NCBI GenBank assembly: GCA_903877385.1
Contig: CAIRDP010000043.1
Location: forward strand, 54,118-118,117
Source: an uncultured Bacteroidales bacterium
GTDB taxonomy: Bacteria > Bacteroidota > Bacteroidia > Bacteroidales > FEN-979
Direction: 5' to 3'
Length of the DNA stretch: 64,000 nt
In this document: positions 1 to 9,395 of the stretch, piece by piece
Numbering within the stretch: position 1 is the stretch's first letter
How the letters are laid out: every line of letters starts with the position of its first letter
Made by a program: the position numbers and the translations under genes
The notes under the pieces: model-generated
Databases searched by the model: none
What the model was told of the DNA's origin: nothing
Seen by the model: only the letters and a program-made list of their open reading frames with translations

Positions 1-198
1 CTCAGTTCGGCTTTTCCTGATCTTTCTCCTAACGATAAAAAAATCTGTGCCTTGTTGAAACTTGGACTGTCAACCAAAGAAATTGCATCCATCACCTTCA
101 GGGAACTACGCAGCGTTGAATCTGCCAGGAACCGTCTGAGAAAGAAATTAGGCCTGGCAGCAGAGGTGAATATCCACACTTTTCTTTCCCGATATTAA
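1..198 (+). CDS. LuxR/GerE-type HTH regulator, C-terminal fragment (5' end outside window)
   Basis: Frame 1 is open from the first base to TAA at 196-198, giving 65 residues. The fragment contains LSTKEIASITF, then SVESARNRLRKKLGL, the recognition-helix pattern of LuxR/GerE (FixJ-like) DNA-binding domains. In Bacteroidota this domain commonly ends long signal-transduction proteins with TPR or Y_Y_Y sensor regions and a coiled coil before the HTH; which type precedes this one cannot be seen. The next gene is 248 bases downstream on the same strand, with paired direct repeats and a promoter-like site between, so the two are probably not one operon. This regulator is a natural candidate for binding those repeats, but that is inference from position only. 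Confidence 0.8.
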   Translation, partial: LSSAFPDLSPNDKKICALLKLGLSTKEIASITFRELRSVESARNRLRKKLGLAAEVNIHTFLSRY

Positions 199-290
199 TC
201 TTTCCCTCCTAAACCGAACCCATTTCGGGCAGAACCCGGGTCTCTAGCTAATTCTAAAGTTGCAGATTTTTATTTACTGATAATCAGCAA

Positions 291-343
291 ATAAACGTTT
301 TTGCCGTAGTAATTTATCCATGATAAACATGTTTGCCGTAGTA
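291..343 (+). repeat. Pair of 21-base direct repeats, candidate operator
   Basis: Positions 291-311 and 323-343 carry the same 21-base word with two mismatches; the shared core is TTTGCCGTAGTA. The copies start 32 bases apart, about three helical turns, so two bound proteins would sit on the same face of the DNA. They lie upstream of the -7-like site at 384 and of the T9SS protein gene at 447. No function is proven. Confidence 0.5.
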
Positions 344-383
344 TGGATATGGTATTATATTATGTAAGTTGTGTTTGCGAAAT

Positions 384-391
384 TATTTTTG
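384..391 (+). promoter_or_regulatory. Putative -7 element of the 447 gene
   Basis: TATTTTTG matches the Bacteroidota TAnnTTTG -7 consensus. No clear TTTG is found 19 bases upstream. It would give a 5' leader of roughly 50 bases. Confidence 0.35.
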
Positions 392-446
392 ACCTGAAAT
401 TTAATCCTGAGTCTATTAAAAAGTTTTACCATTAACAACCATTACA

Positions 447-3400
447 ATGAAAACTAACCAAAAAAACCAAATGAGAACACTTTACTGTATTTCGGTTCTT
501 TCACTGTTTGCATTGCTCTTCATGTTGCCAGCCGGATTAAAGGCACAGTGGAATCCCAATACTTATGTCAATCTTCAGATATCAGGTTTGTCGGACGACG
601 ATATGCAGTCAATTCCTACAACCGATGGAAAAACCTGGATCGCATTTTACAGCCTAACAGGAGGTAATTACAACATGATGGCCCAGTTGCTGGATGCCAA
701 CGGTAATAAGCTCCTTGGGGCCGACGGCGTGCTTATAAGCAGCCAGACATCAGGAAGCGCCATTTATGTTTTTAACGTATGCATAGATGCTTCCAATAAC
801 CTCGTCATTGCCTGCCAGGATCAGAGAACATCCACGATGCAGGCCGTAGTTTATAAAATATCCCAGACCGGAGCCCAGTTATGGAATCCGACCGGGGTTA
901 TTCTCGGAGCCGGCTTATCACCATATCCAGCTACATTAAGCACAGGTGAAACAGTAGTTGCCTGGAATGAAAGTACAAGCAGCACTCTGAAGATCCAGAA
1001 GATATCAGTCGGCGGGGTAGCAGAATGGGCAACACCGGTTTCTGTCATGGTAGGGACTACCAAAACAACCAGGGGCCAGCTTATTGCCAACAGCAACGGA
1101 AAGTTTACCGATGTTTTCCAGAAAAAAGGTGTAGGTGTTTCAACTACTTTATATTCACAGGCACACGACAGCACTGGACTTGCACTTTATACCCCGGTGC
1201 AAATTTCCAATCAGACTTCAAGCGGTTCCAGGTACTATTCCATTCTTACCGATGTGGATACAACATATTTCGGATATTTTGTTTCCCAGGGATCAAGATT
1301 TAATTCCTTTTTACAAAAGATCAATATTACCGGGGCCATACCCTGGGGTATGAACGGCTCGAACTTTAACACTTCAGTTGGTTCGTCCGATAATTACCAG
1401 ATGGTTACTGATATAAATATGACTCCCGGCTCAAATTACATATGGTCGGTTTGTAATTTCTGCAATACCCTTCAGAGCCAGTACGGGATATATGTTCAGA
1501 AGTTTCTTAAAACTACAGGGGGAAGACAGTTTACCGACCAAGCCAAAGTGGTTTATCCAATCAGTGCAGGTTTCGACCAGCATGTCAGCCGTATAACTTT
1601 GTTGACTGATGGTCCCATGTTCCTGGAATACGATGCCAACTATAAGATCTATGCAATAAGGTTGAATTCCACCGGCGATTTCGTATGGCCTGGGAACAGG
1701 GTTGAACTCAGTTCAACAACAGCCACAGCCGGTGTTCCGAAAATGCGTTATGGATTTACCCCTATAGGTGCCAACAGGTGTGCCGGAGTATGGACCGAAA
1801 ACAGAGCAAGCGGAGGATATAAAGGCTACGGACAGGGTATTTCGCTGGAAGGTATTACCGGGATAAAAGTATATACCCAGGGTAATGTCCCCGCAACAAT
1901 AACAGTTAATAACGGCACATTACAAATGGTCGATACAATTTCTCCCTCCACTGTGAGCCAGAGTGTGACCTGGAGTATTGTCCCCGGAACAGGTACTGCC
2001 ATGATCAGCACATCCGGACTGGTTACCGCCTTAACCAATGGCACGGTATGGGCAAAAGCAGTTTCAGTTGTGGATATTACGGAAAAAGACTCGTTGAAAC
2101 TTACCCTGACCAACCAGAGCAGCGCCATTCCTACCGTTATAACATTGGCTGCATCCTCTGTTACAGGAACAACAGCAAGTCTGAATGGTTCGGTAAACGC
2201 CAATAATGCAAGCACCGCCGTTTCATTTAACTTTGGCCTGACTTCGGCTTACGGGACCACCTACACTGCCACCCCCCCCTCTGTCACCGGCAATTCTCCC
2301 ACACCTGTATATTACAATCTTACCGGGCTTATTCCCGGGACAACATATCATTTTCGCGCGAGCGGCACCAATATCATTGGAACAACCAATGGAAGCGATC
2401 TGACTTTTACCACCCCTCTGATACCGCCATCTGTGACAACACTTGCTGCTTCAAATATTGCCAGTTCGTCTGCCCAGATTAACGGATCAGTAGTCGCAAA
2501 CAACTCCCTGACTACTGTTTCTTTTGATTGGGGCCCAACGGTCGCATATGGATATACCGTTCCAGCGACGCCTTCAGGCATTTCGGGCATGTCACCAACA
2601 GCTGTTATGGCCAACCTGAGCGGTTTAATCTGGGGAGCAACATATCACTATCGTTGTGTAGGTGTTAACGGTGCCGGAACTACCTATGGCACAGATATGA
2701 CATTTTCAACCGGCTGTCCTCCTCCAAGTGCGCCAGGGCCCATTTCAGGTCCAACCAGCGTATGCCAGAATCAGCTCAGTGTAGTTTATAGTGTGGGGGT
2801 TATTCCAAACGTTACATATTACAGCTGGACTGTACCTTCGGGTGCAGCTATTATAGGAGGCTTAGGAACTACTACGATTACAGTGAATTTCACATCCAGT
2901 GCAGTATCGGGGAATGTCACTGTTACCGGAACAAACAATTGCTCAACCGGGCCAACAGGGACTCTTGCAGTAACTGTCAATCCCGTCCCTGTTCCTACAA
3001 TAAACGGAACAACCGTTCTGTGTAAAGGATCAGGGTACTATACCTATACTACCGAAGCGGGACAGAATTCGTACAACTGGACGGTTTCTTCAGGTGGATC
3101 GATCTATGCTGGTGCCGGTACATACGCCCTTACGGTTCTCTGGAATACGGCAGGGGCCCAGAGTGTAAGTGTAAATTACAGTAATTCCGGTGGTTGCCAG
3201 GCTCAGAATCCTATCGTTCTTAATGTCACCGTGAATGATATTCCCGGGGCCGCAGGTTCAATCAACGGGACCACCACAGTTTGTGCCGGAGCACAGGCTG
3301 TGCCTTATTCCGTTGCCGCCATTACCGGTGCCCAGACCTATATTTGGACCCTGCCCACAGGAGCAACCATAGCTTCCGGTTCAGGTACCAATATCATTTC

Positions 3401-4256
3401 GGTGAACTATGCTGCCAATGCAAGCTCCGGACCTGTTACTGTCCAGGGTAACAATCTCTGTGGAAGCGGCGCTACTTCACCCGCCTTAAACGTAACCGTC
3501 ACTCCCCTGCCAGCAGCTGCAGGAACCATATCAGGTCCTGCTGCCGTTTGCCAGGGTTCAACCAACGTTGTTTATACAGTTCCTGCGATTGCCAATGCTA
3601 CAGGGTATACCTGGAGCGTTCCCACGGGTGCTACCATCATTGCCGGGGCCAATACAAACTCCATTACAGTGGATTTCAGCTCTTCGTCAGGTTCGGGCAG
3701 TGTTACAGTGTTCGGAACAAACGCCTGCGGTGATGGAACAAACTCAAGCCTTGGCGTGAGTGTGAACACCATCCCTGCAACACCTTCCATCACTGCCAGC
3801 GGCAACGTGCTCACTTCAAGCGCTGCCAACGGCAACCAGTGGTATCATGACGGGACTGCAGTAACAGGCGCCACCGCCCAGACCTATACCGTACCCGCCA
3901 CTGCTCCGGGTTATTACTGGACCGTGGTTACCATCCAGAACTGTTCATCCGCCCAGTCAAACCATATTTACATCCAGGGGGTTGGGATAGGCGAACATAA
4001 TACGGGCAACATCTCAATCTATCCTGTTCCCAACGACGGGCATTTCAGCATCTCCTTCAGCACCGAACAGGAAACATCCTACAAACTCGATATCTATAAC
4101 AGCCTTGGTGTAAAAGTTTACGGTGATCGTACCATTACCGTAAACGGTACCCTGATTACTCCCATTGACCTGGGCCAGGTCCCGGGCGGGCTGTATACAA
4201 TCATCTTGCGTAATGCCGACAACCAGGTGATACGCAAAATTCTTGTTAATAAATAG
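447..4256 (+). CDS. Large T9SS-secreted protein with Big_2-like, FnIII-like and PKD-like domains
   Basis: This 1269-residue extracellular protein has an N-terminal signal peptide ending near LKAQ (about residue 34). A long beta-rich region (about 35-470) follows, with repeated Trp-containing strands that may form a propeller. Next come a Big_2-like Ig domain (about 473-552), two FnIII-like repeats sharing TLAAS and NGSV words (about 560-755), and four PKD-like modules with the recurring AGTISGP/VCQG, Y.W.VP.GA and VTGTN pattern (about 765-1120). The C-terminus (about 1190-1269) is a T9SS type A sorting domain: YPVPNDGHF, IYNSLG, GLYTII and a terminal basic tail. No catalytic motif is visible, so an adhesin or matrix role is likely. 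A second Met at 471 would leave a more typical signal peptide. A GAAA-loop terminator follows directly. Confidence 0.85.
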   Translation: MKTNQKNQMRTLYCISVLSLFALLFMLPAGLKAQWNPNTYVNLQISGLSDDDMQSIPTTDGKTWIAFYSLTGGNYNMMAQLLDANGNKLLGADGVLISSQTSGSAIYVFNVCIDASNNLVIACQDQRTSTMQAVVYKISQTGAQLWNPTGVILGAGLSPYPATLSTGETVVAWNESTSSTLKIQKISVGGVAEWATPVSVMVGTTKTTRGQLIANSNGKFTDVFQKKGVGVSTTLYSQAHDSTGLALYTPVQISNQTSSGSRYYSILTDVDTTYFGYFVSQGSRFNSFLQKINITGAIPWGMNGSNFNTSVGSSDNYQMVTDINMTPGSNYIWSVCNFCNTLQSQYGIYVQKFLKTTGGRQFTDQAKVVYPISAGFDQHVSRITLLTDGPMFLEYDANYKIYAIRLNSTGDFVWPGNRVELSSTTATAGVPKMRYGFTPIGANRCAGVWTENRASGGYKGYGQGISLEGITGIKVYTQGNVPATITVNNGTLQMVDTISPSTVSQSVTWSIVPGTGTAMISTSGLVTALTNGTVWAKAVSVVDITEKDSLKLTLTNQSSAIPTVITLAASSVTGTTASLNGSVNANNASTAVSFNFGLTSAYGTTYTATPPSVTGNSPTPVYYNLTGLIPGTTYHFRASGTNIIGTTNGSDLTFTTPLIPPSVTTLAASNIASSSAQINGSVVANNSLTTVSFDWGPTVAYGYTVPATPSGISGMSPTAVMANLSGLIWGATYHYRCVGVNGAGTTYGTDMTFSTGCPPPSAPGPISGPTSVCQNQLSVVYSVGVIPNVTYYSWTVPSGAAIIGGLGTTTITVNFTSSAVSGNVTVTGTNNCSTGPTGTLAVTVNPVPVPTINGTTVLCKGSGYYTYTTEAGQNSYNWTVSSGGSIYAGAGTYALTVLWNTAGAQSVSVNYSNSGGCQAQNPIVLNVTVNDIPGAAGSINGTTTVCAGAQAVPYSVAAITGAQTYIWTLPTGATIASGSGTNIISVNYAANASSGPVTVQGNNLCGSGATSPALNVTVTPLPAAAGTISGPAAVCQGSTNVVYTVPAIANATGYTWSVPTGATIIAGANTNSITVDFSSSSGSGSVTVFGTNACGDGTNSSLGVSVNTIPATPSITASGNVLTSSAANGNQWYHDGTAVTGATAQTYTVPATAPGYYWTVVTIQNCSSAQSNHIYIQGVGIGEHNTGNISIYPVPNDGHFSISFSTEQETSYKLDIYNSLGVKVYGDRTITVNGTLITPIDLGQVPGGLYTIILRNADNQVIRKILVNK

Positions 4257-4274
4257 TGGTTGATTTGGTTAGTG

Positions 4275-4304
4275 AAAAAGCCGTTCGAAAGGACGGCTTT
4301 TTTT
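4275..4304 (+). terminator. Rho-independent terminator
   Basis: AAAAAGCCGT (4275-4284) pairs with ACGGCTTTTT (4293-4302). The helix closes through a T-G wobble and a C-G pair on a GAAA tetraloop and runs into a T tract. It ends the T9SS gene at 447. Confidence 0.85.
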
Positions 4305-4437
4305 ATGGCAATCAGCAAGCAGAGGATCAGGCTGGGACCCTGGGGAAAAATTAATAAATCGAAATTACCCTAAGGGCAGAGCCCTGAATTCCGGCTCCGA
4401 CCCGGAGGCGGGGAATTTACCGCGAAAGATTAAGGGA

Positions 4438-6126
4438 TTATTTCACAAACTGCTTTGCGTAATATTTGGCTGTCAGCTTCTCCCCTGTGGCCTTCTCAAT
4501 CATATCGTTCCAGTAATACCTGTTTGCCGGCATATAGACCCTGGCTTTAAGATATTCACCAACAGCTTTGTTATTGGCAAAACTCTGGGACCTGAAGTCT
4601 GCAGATTTCAATACATTGGTAACAATATAGTAATACAGCTGTGATGCCAGGAGCTCTCCCATCAGGTAGTTGTGGTAATAACAAGGAACCGTGGCAATAT
4701 GTATCTTGGTCGCCCAATCAGGCTCATTGCGGCCCTCGGGACGTTTAAGTAACTGGTATTTTTCAACCTGGTCCCACCACAACTGGTTTAGGTCCTGGTC
4801 GGGATTCTCATACATGCTTTTTTCAAAATGATACATCACCTGGGCCCAGCGGCTGAATACCAGCTGGTCAAGCCTGAGCGTCTTATAACAATTTTCGGCA
4901 ATCTTCGTTTTTTCCTCTTCACTGATCCCAGCCATGTCTTTAAGCCACTGAGGATTTGAAGAAAAACGGCCAAACATCATGGCAATAGCCTCCGTGGTGA
5001 AGGTATGGGCCGGGTCGCGCAACAAGAACGGAAGGGTAAAATCCTTATACCTGTCATACGTTGAATGGCCGAATTCATGCAGAAGTGTGCCCATCCAATA
5101 ACTGTTCGGTTTTACATTGCATAAAACCCTGACATCCCCCAGTTTATCAATATCGCTGCAGAATGCATGCTGGTTCTTGCCCGGTTTTTCATACAAATCG
5201 CTATTCTTCATAATTTCATCAACCGGCAAACCAATCCCGCTATAATATGCTTTAACAATAGCCGGAAGGTCTTTATTCTCGTAATATTTATCAAGATCCA
5301 CGGCAAAAATCTTAGGTGCCTGCTGGAAGAAACGGTTCTGGTAATTCCAGGGTTTCAATTCGTCCTTGCTCTTAAGGTTGTAATATTTAACAAAATAATC
5401 GTCAATCTCACCTTTAGCTTCGGCAAAGGCCTTCTTTGTCAGGCTGTCGAGTTCCTCGAATAACTTCCCAACATCACGGGGATCCTGGTCGCCAAGGGTA
5501 AGGCTCATTTCATGGTAGTTCCTGAACCCAAGGTCATGGGCAACCTCATTCCTGACCTTGACCAGCTTTTTCAGATCATCGGCAACCAGGGGCCCTATCT
5601 TTTTCTGAGCTTCCCATACTTCTTTCTGGTATATAATATCCTTCGAAGTACGCAGAACGTCTTCAACGTCATTGTCCGATAATTTCTTTCCCCTGACCTC
5701 TGTCCTGAAATTACTGTATTTCTGTTCGATGGCCGATTGCATCCTGATCATTTTATTTAGTTTGGCGGTATCGGCCTTGGCCATGATAAATGAACGGTAC
5801 AGAACATCGAGCTCCCTCGACAGTAGGCTGTCGGAAATAAGCCCTGAGACTTTTATTACTTCAAGTTTTTTCAGGCTTTCCTTGTCGGCATAAAATGCCA
5901 TCATCTTCATATTCAGGTCTTCCGACTTTTGGTAATCTTCGGGCTTCCCCGAGATTGAAGCATCCCAGGCAGCAATGGCAGCCTGTTTGTAAAGCGGGAT
6001 GATCACCGAATCATGGTGTGCAATAAAGGCTTTCAGATCCTTGTTCATTTTCTCTTTTTTTGAAGTGCAGCTGCTTACCAGCAGCACGCTCACTGCAATA
6101 AGCATCAGTGTTTTAAATGTTTTCAT
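4438..6126 (-). CDS. Lipoprotein M2/M3-like zinc metallopeptidase (peptidyl-dipeptidase type)
   Basis: The 562-residue protein begins with a lipoprotein signal whose lipobox ends in VSSC (Cys20), so it is anchored in the cell envelope. Residues after the Cys (TSKKEK) lack an obvious surface-export signal, which suggests a periplasmic-facing protein. The gluzincin motif HEFGH lies near residue 348 and a downstream Glu in TTEAIAM (about 376) is the expected third zinc ligand. The long, mostly helical body resembles M2 (ACE-like) and M3 oligopeptidases, which trim dipeptides or short peptides. I cannot choose between M2 and M3 by eye. It stands alone, with cysS upstream on the same strand after a gap of about 65 bases. 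Confidence 0.75.
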   Translation of the reverse strand: MKTFKTLMLIAVSVLLVSSCTSKKEKMNKDLKAFIAHHDSVIIPLYKQAAIAAWDASISGKPEDYQKSEDLNMKMMAFYADKESLKKLEVIKVSGLISDSLLSRELDVLYRSFIMAKADTAKLNKMIRMQSAIEQKYSNFRTEVRGKKLSDNDVEDVLRTSKDIIYQKEVWEAQKKIGPLVADDLKKLVKVRNEVAHDLGFRNYHEMSLTLGDQDPRDVGKLFEELDSLTKKAFAEAKGEIDDYFVKYYNLKSKDELKPWNYQNRFFQQAPKIFAVDLDKYYENKDLPAIVKAYYSGIGLPVDEIMKNSDLYEKPGKNQHAFCSDIDKLGDVRVLCNVKPNSYWMGTLLHEFGHSTYDRYKDFTLPFLLRDPAHTFTTEAIAMMFGRFSSNPQWLKDMAGISEEEKTKIAENCYKTLRLDQLVFSRWAQVMYHFEKSMYENPDQDLNQLWWDQVEKYQLLKRPEGRNEPDWATKIHIATVPCYYHNYLMGELLASQLYYYIVTNVLKSADFRSQSFANNKAVGEYLKARVYMPANRYYWNDMIEKATGEKLTAKYYAKQFVK

Positions 6127-6191
6127 CTTCTGTGTGTTAAGTTAAGTGTCGTTATGAACCCAAGAAACCCGCATTTGTACATTGTACATCA

Positions 6192-7679
6192 TTATTTCCC
6201 CATCTCCCAGCTGCTCCCGTCTTTCCCGTCCTTCACGGTGATCTCCAGTTTCTGTAAAGCATCCCTGATCTGGTCCGATGTTCCCCAGTCCTTTTTCTCC
6301 CTCGAACTCTGCCTTATTTTTAACACCAGTTCCATCAGGCCCTTGACATATTCAGAATTATCGCCCGAAAGTTCGTTCTTCAATCCAAGTATGTCAAACA
6401 CAAAATCCCTGAACGTCTGTTTCATAGCCATCAGGTCATCCGCCGAAATACTTTCTTTTTTATCATTCACCGAGTTGATGATCCTGACCATTTCAAAGAG
6501 GTTTGCAATAACCACCGGGCTGTTGAAATCATCATTCATGGCCTCGTAACAGGCATCCCGTATTGCCGTGATCCTTGATCCATGATCCTGCATCCCGGCT
6601 CCCGCATCCCGGGCCACCATTTTTTCTAGGATCTCAAAAGCGGCAAACAACCGTTTCAGCCCCTTTTCCGCTGCCTGTAAAGCCTCGTTCGAGAAATCCA
6701 GGGTGCTGCGGTAATGAGCCTGGAGAATGAAAAACCTTATCGTCATTGGGCTGTATGCCTGGGCGAGGGATGCATGAGAACCGCTGAAGAACTCATCCAA
6801 AGTAATAAAATTACCAAGGGATTTCCCCATTTTCTGGCCGTTGATGGTGACCATATTGTTATGCATCCAGTATTTTACAGATTCATGCCCCAGTGCTGCC
6901 TGGTTCTGTGCCAGCTCCGATTCATGGTGGGGAAATAACAGGTCCATCCCTCCCCCGTGTATGTCGAAATTCTCGCCAAGGTACCTTGTGCCCATGGCTG
7001 AACATTCAAGGTGCCAGCCGGGAAATCCGTCACTCCAGGGAGATGGCCATCGCATGATGTGCCCGGGCTGAGCTTTCTTCCATAAGGCAAAATCAGCAGG
7101 ATTTCGCTTTTCATCCTGTCCTTCAAGGGCTCGTGTATTGGCCAGCAAATCCTCAAGAACACGGCCCGACAGCTTGCCGTAATTGAATTTGCTGTTATAT
7201 TTTTCTATGTCGAAATAGACCGAACCATTCACTTCATAGGCAAACCCGGAAGCAAGGATCTTTTTAACGAATTCTATCTGCTCTATCATATGACCCGATG
7301 CCCTGGGCTCAATGCTCGGACGTTTTACATTAAGAGCCTCCATGAAGATGAAATACCTGTCGGCATAGTATTGGGCCACCTCCATGGGTTCAAGCTGCTC
7401 CAGCCTTGCCTTCACGGCAATTTTATCCTCCCCCTCGTCAAGGTCATGCTCAAGATGACCTACATCGGTGATGTTCCTCACATATCTCACCTTGTACCCA
7501 AGTTTCTGAAGGTACCTGAACACCAGGTCGAATGTTATCGCCGGCCTTGCATGCCCCAGGTGCGGGTCCCCGTAAACGGTGGGTCCGCAAACATACATCC
7601 CGGTAAAAGGCGGGTTTAAAGGCTCGAATTTTTCCTTCCTGCGCGAGAGGGTATTATAAAGAAAAAGGCTTGATTCCAT
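6192..7679 (-). CDS. cysS: Cysteine--tRNA ligase
   Basis: This is cytoplasmic CysRS, about 495 residues, which charges tRNA-Cys. Class I signatures are present: CGPTVY with the zinc Cys near the N-terminus, the HIGH variant [13 protein letters not shown] and HHESE for further zinc ligands, and the KMSKS variant KMGKS (about residue 285). The reading frame also offers a GTG at 7694, but the ATG at 7679 fits homologues and lies just downstream of a TACCTTTG -7 site at 7706-7699, so 7679 is chosen. The variable linker after the catalytic domain contains a Gly/Asp/Arg-rich stretch encoded by repeat-like DNA (6553-6614). The gene is divergent from tdh. Confidence 0.97.
   Translation of the reverse strand: MESSLFLYNTLSRRKEKFEPLNPPFTGMYVCGPTVYGDPHLGHARPAITFDLVFRYLQKLGYKVRYVRNITDVGHLEHDLDEGEDKIAVKARLEQLEPMEVAQYYADRYFIFMEALNVKRPSIEPRASGHMIEQIEFVKKILASGFAYEVNGSVYFDIEKYNSKFNYGKLSGRVLEDLLANTRALEGQDEKRNPADFALWKKAQPGHIMRWPSPWSDGFPGWHLECSAMGTRYLGENFDIHGGGMDLLFPHHESELAQNQAALGHESVKYWMHNNMVTINGQKMGKSLGNFITLDEFFSGSHASLAQAYSPMTIRFFILQAHYRSTLDFSNEALQAAEKGLKRLFAAFEILEKMVARDAGAGMQDHGSRITAIRDACYEAMNDDFNSPVVIANLFEMVRIINSVNDKKESISADDLMAMKQTFRDFVFDILGLKNELSGDNSEYVKGLMELVLKIRQSSREKKDWGTSDQIRDALQKLEITVKDGKDGSSWEMGK
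6553..6614. repeat. Repeat-like low-complexity insert within cysS
   Basis: The plus strand shows reiterated CATCCCG, GATCC and CCCGCATCCC words, encoding a Gly/Asp/Arg-rich linker in CysRS. A similar word pair (GCATCATGCATCCCGCAT) occurs between genes at about 53892-53909. This may be repeat DNA kept in frame. Confidence 0.35.
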
Positions 7680-7698
7680 GGTCAGAGAATTCACTTTT

Positions 7699-7706
7699 CA
7701 AAGGTA
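7699..7706 (-). promoter_or_regulatory. -7 element of cysS promoter
   Basis: TACCTTTG on the minus strand matches TAnnTTTG. The ATG at 7679 is 19 bases downstream. The -33 position reads TTC rather than TTG. Confidence 0.5.
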
Positions 7707-7785
7707 GAAATATTTTGAAACTGAAGAATCCAGTTCAGCGGCAATACTTTAGCATTTTCCCGCTGCAGGGATAGGAAATAAATCC

Positions 7786-7793
7786 TAATTTTG
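7786..7793 (+). promoter_or_regulatory. -7 element of tdh promoter
   Basis: TAATTTTG matches TAnnTTTG and lies 27 bases before the ATG at 7821. No -33 TTG is evident. Confidence 0.5.
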
Positions 7794-7820
7794 CATGAAC
7801 TGATCAACAAACAAACCCTG

Positions 7821-8771
7821 ATGGAAAAGATACTGGTAATAGGCTGTTCGGGCCAGATAGGTTCGGAACTCACACTTGAACTGCGAAAAATCTATGGAAA
7901 TACGAATGTAATTGCGACCGACATCCGCCCGGCCCAGGCCGAGATCACCGAAGGCGGACCGTTTGAGATACTGGATGTACTGGATGCTTCAAAACTCCAG
8001 TTAATCTGTGAACATGAAAAGATAACCCAGGTTTATCATCTTGCCGCCATACTTTCGGGCAATGCCGAAAAACGCCCTATGCCATCCTGGGATATCAATA
8101 TGCGCAGTCTTTTCAATGTGCTTGAAATCGCAAGGGAACTGAAACTGAAACGTATCTTCTGGCCGAGCTCCATTGCTGTTTTCGGACCATCCACCCCCCG
8201 TTATAACACCCCTCAGTATACCGTTATGGAACCGAATACGGTTTACGGCATCAGCAAGCTGGCCGGTGAACGCTGGATAGAATATTATTTCAACAAGTAT
8301 GGAGTGGATACCCGCAGCGTCCGTTACCCTGGCCTGATCAGTTACAAGACCGAAGCCGGCGGAGGCACTACAGACTACGCTGTTGAAATTTTCTATGAAG
8401 CCATCCGCCATCATAAATATGAATGCTTCCTCGGTCCTGAATCAGCTCTTCCGATGATGTTCATGAGTGATGCCATCAAGGCAACCATCGATATCATGGA
8501 AGCTGATGCTTCAAAGTTATCCCTGCGTTCCAGCTATAATGTGGCAGGTATCTGCTTCGACCCAACTACCCTGGCTGCTGAGATTAAAAAGAGCATGACT
8601 GATTTTGAGATCACTTACAAACCCGACTTCCGCCAGGCTATTGCCGATTCATGGCCCGCCTGCATCGACGACAGCTTGGCCCGTAAAGACTGGGGCCTCA
8701 ATTATGTGTATGACCTCGAAAAGATGACGAAAGTCATGCTCGAAGAAATAGGGAAGAAACTGAAAAAATAA
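7821..8771 (+). CDS. tdh: NAD-dependent L-threonine 3-dehydrogenase, SDR (epimerase-like) type
   Basis: The 316-residue cytosolic protein has the Rossmann motif GCSGQIGSE at its N-terminus and the catalytic YGISK (Tyr-x3-Lys). Overall it matches the extended-SDR threonine dehydrogenases described from Flavobacterium-type bacteria, not the zinc MDR type. The reaction oxidises L-threonine to 2-amino-3-ketobutyrate, which Kbl then cleaves to glycine and acetyl-CoA; a canonical Kbl is encoded at 40431-41627, far from this gene. The reading frame extends 10 codons upstream, but ATG 7821 directly precedes the Rossmann strand and follows a -7 element at 7786, so it is chosen. A generic sugar epimerase is the less likely alternative. 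Confidence 0.85.
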   Translation: MEKILVIGCSGQIGSELTLELRKIYGNTNVIATDIRPAQAEITEGGPFEILDVLDASKLQLICEHEKITQVYHLAAILSGNAEKRPMPSWDINMRSLFNVLEIARELKLKRIFWPSSIAVFGPSTPRYNTPQYTVMEPNTVYGISKLAGERWIEYYFNKYGVDTRSVRYPGLISYKTEAGGGTTDYAVEIFYEAIRHHKYECFLGPESALPMMFMSDAIKATIDIMEADASKLSLRSSYNVAGICFDPTTLAAEIKKSMTDFEITYKPDFRQAIADSWPACIDDSLARKDWGLNYVYDLEKMTKVMLEEIGKKLKK

Positions 8772-8813
8772 GTAGGTTTCCCTGCAAGCCACGTGGTACG
8801 CGTCCGGGATAAC

Positions 8814-9395
8814 TCAGGTGTAAAACCTGACCATGGGCCGGTTCGGCGAAGTCCTGTCAACAATCTTAAACCCTGCTCTTTCAAAGGATTTATAAAGGCC
8901 TATCCAGGCAAACGAGTCGGGAAGTCTCTCTGTTGTCGGTTTCGTGGGATAGGCCTCGATGACCTTTATTCCTTGTTTGCCGGCATATTCAACCACTCCC
9001 TTAAGCAATGCAACAGAAACGCCGGAATTCCGGAAGTCCTTATGGATGAACATGCAGGGTATGGACCATACCAACTGATCATCTATGCGTTTATGCACCC
9101 TCGATCGGCCCAGCTTACTAAAATCCTCCCTGGGGGCAAAGGCACACCATGCAATGGCCTGGTCTTCATAAAAAGCAAGCATCCCCGAGGGTTTGCCGCT
9201 CCATACAATTTCCTTCATCGCCTGCCTGTTGCCATCCCCGAATTTTCCTTCCAAGAAATCCGGCTTCGGAAGACGGTAATACATGCACCAGCAATTCCCG
9301 CAGGCACCCTTAGGTGAGAATAACTCTTCGAAAAAACCCCAGTTGTTTTTTGTGAGGGGTTCAACCCTCAGTTCATCAAGGAAATCATCACTCAT
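8814..9395 (-). CDS. GNAT family N-acetyltransferase
   Basis: This 193-residue protein has a GNAT pattern. The central strand SIPCMFIHKDFRNSGVS is followed by ALLKGVVEYAGK, the acetyl-CoA-binding beta4-alpha3 element, and the Phe/Arg-rich end has LYKSFERAGF, the typical terminal GNAT signature. The substrate is unknown. An upstream TTG at 9407 is in frame, but ATG 9395 is the better start. It overlaps the last codons of the DUF2339 gene by 8 bases, so translational coupling and co-transcription with that gene are likely. Convergent with tdh, with 42 bases between and no clear terminator. Confidence 0.8.
   Translation of the reverse strand: MSDDFLDELRVEPLTKNNWGFFEELFSPKGACGNCWCMYYRLPKPDFLEGKFGDGNRQAMKEIVWSGKPSGMLAFYEDQAIAWCAFAPREDFSKLGRSRVHKRIDDQLVWSIPCMFIHKDFRNSGVSVALLKGVVEYAGKQGIKVIEAYPTKPTTERLPDSFAWIGLYKSFERAGFKIVDRTSPNRPMVRFYT

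Noticed and set aside
8793..9317. 174-codon plus-strand frame
   Set aside because: It lies opposite the GNAT gene, which has clear acetyl-CoA-binding motifs on the minus strand.
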